64,000 nucleotides of DNA from Planctomycetia bacterium (lineage in GTDB: Bacteria > Planctomycetota > Planctomycetia > Gemmatales > HRBIN36). The stretch spans positions 29,611 through 93,610 of the forward strand of contig JAEUIE010000068.1 of assembly GCA_016795155.1 (NCBI GenBank), in the 5' to 3' direction. The notes beneath the pieces were generated by a model, which saw only the letters and a list, made by a program, of their open reading frames with translations, was not told the origin of the DNA and searched no databases. A program made the position numbers and the translations under genes. Below, in pieces: positions 64,000 through 64,000 of this stretch. Within the stretch, counting starts at the first letter, position 1. Every line of letters begins with the position of its first letter.

Positions 64000-64000
64000 T

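Noticed and set aside
1..64000. CRISPR array, tRNA, rRNA or phage region
   Set aside because: No evenly spaced direct repeats, no cloverleaf-like stretch in the gaps, and no phage structural genes were seen by reading the gaps and the coding products.

Overview
The window looks like chromosomal DNA of a planctomycete (Planctomycetota, possibly Gemmatales-like; the family is a guess). The evidence is a set of lineage-typical proteins: a large DUF1559-containing exported protein, a Tat-exported Gfo/Idh/MocA oxidoreductase, an exported PQQ-type propeller beginning with the DWPQWLGP signature, a protein with the SLEERLV N-terminal motif, and a Ser/Thr kinase fused to a membrane segment and a helical-repeat domain. 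Base composition is near 50% GC. Genes are densely packed: no gene-free stretch exceeds about 300 bases. I saw no tRNA, rRNA or CRISPR array.

Layout. 1-6.7 kb: partial aquaporin, dnaJ-grpE, HD-domain protein, Tat oxidoreductase, a vanadium-haloperoxidase-like enzyme, DUF3386 protein. 6.8-12.4 kb: exported DHDPS/NAL-like protein, type-4 uracil-DNA glycosylase, membrane glycosyltransferase, a lone rplC with a structured leader, two small membrane proteins. 12.5-16.6 kb: a minus-strand block queC-queD-rpsO-pnp with a terminator between rpsO and pnp and a notable rpsO leader structure. 16.7-30.5 kb: mostly plus-strand metabolic and envelope genes (acyl-CoA dehydrogenase, DinB, ppk1, penicillin-acylase-like, Bax inhibitor-1, hisF, DUF1559 giant, HEAT-like membrane protein, PQQ propeller). 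30.5-36.1 kb: minus-strand dapF-M28 peptidase-membrane protein, then bamA-lipoprotein, which implies a diderm outer membrane and DAP metabolism. 36.3-52.0 kb: a complete 14-gene complex I operon (nuoA-N) with a lipoprotein gene inserted between nuoF and nuoG and with enlarged NuoJ and NuoK. 52.1-64 kb: small secreted protein, Ser/Thr kinase, thioredoxin-fold protein lacking the CxxC, sugar-nucleotide dehydratase plus nucleotidyltransferase, glgA, DksA/TraR-type protein, epoxide-hydrolase-like enzyme, flavin-dependent-halogenase-like enzyme, and a transposase cut by the window end.

How it fits together. The core is housekeeping: respiration (Nuo), storage polymers (polyphosphate, glycogen), outer-membrane assembly (BamA), translation (L3, S15, PNPase) and queuosine-type 7-deazaguanine synthesis (QueC/QueD). 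The most interesting items are (1) two mutually crossing helices over the Shine-Dalgarno and start of rpsO, a candidate S15 autoregulatory pseudoknot or switch; (2) two unrelated halogenation-type enzymes, a vanadium haloperoxidase homologue with all seven vanadate-site residues in register and a flavin-dependent halogenase homologue with its diagnostic motifs; (3) complex I with an extra lipoprotein gene and a NuoJ about twice the usual size; and (4) a lone rplC with its own leader hairpin. No single multi-gene defence or mobile system was found.
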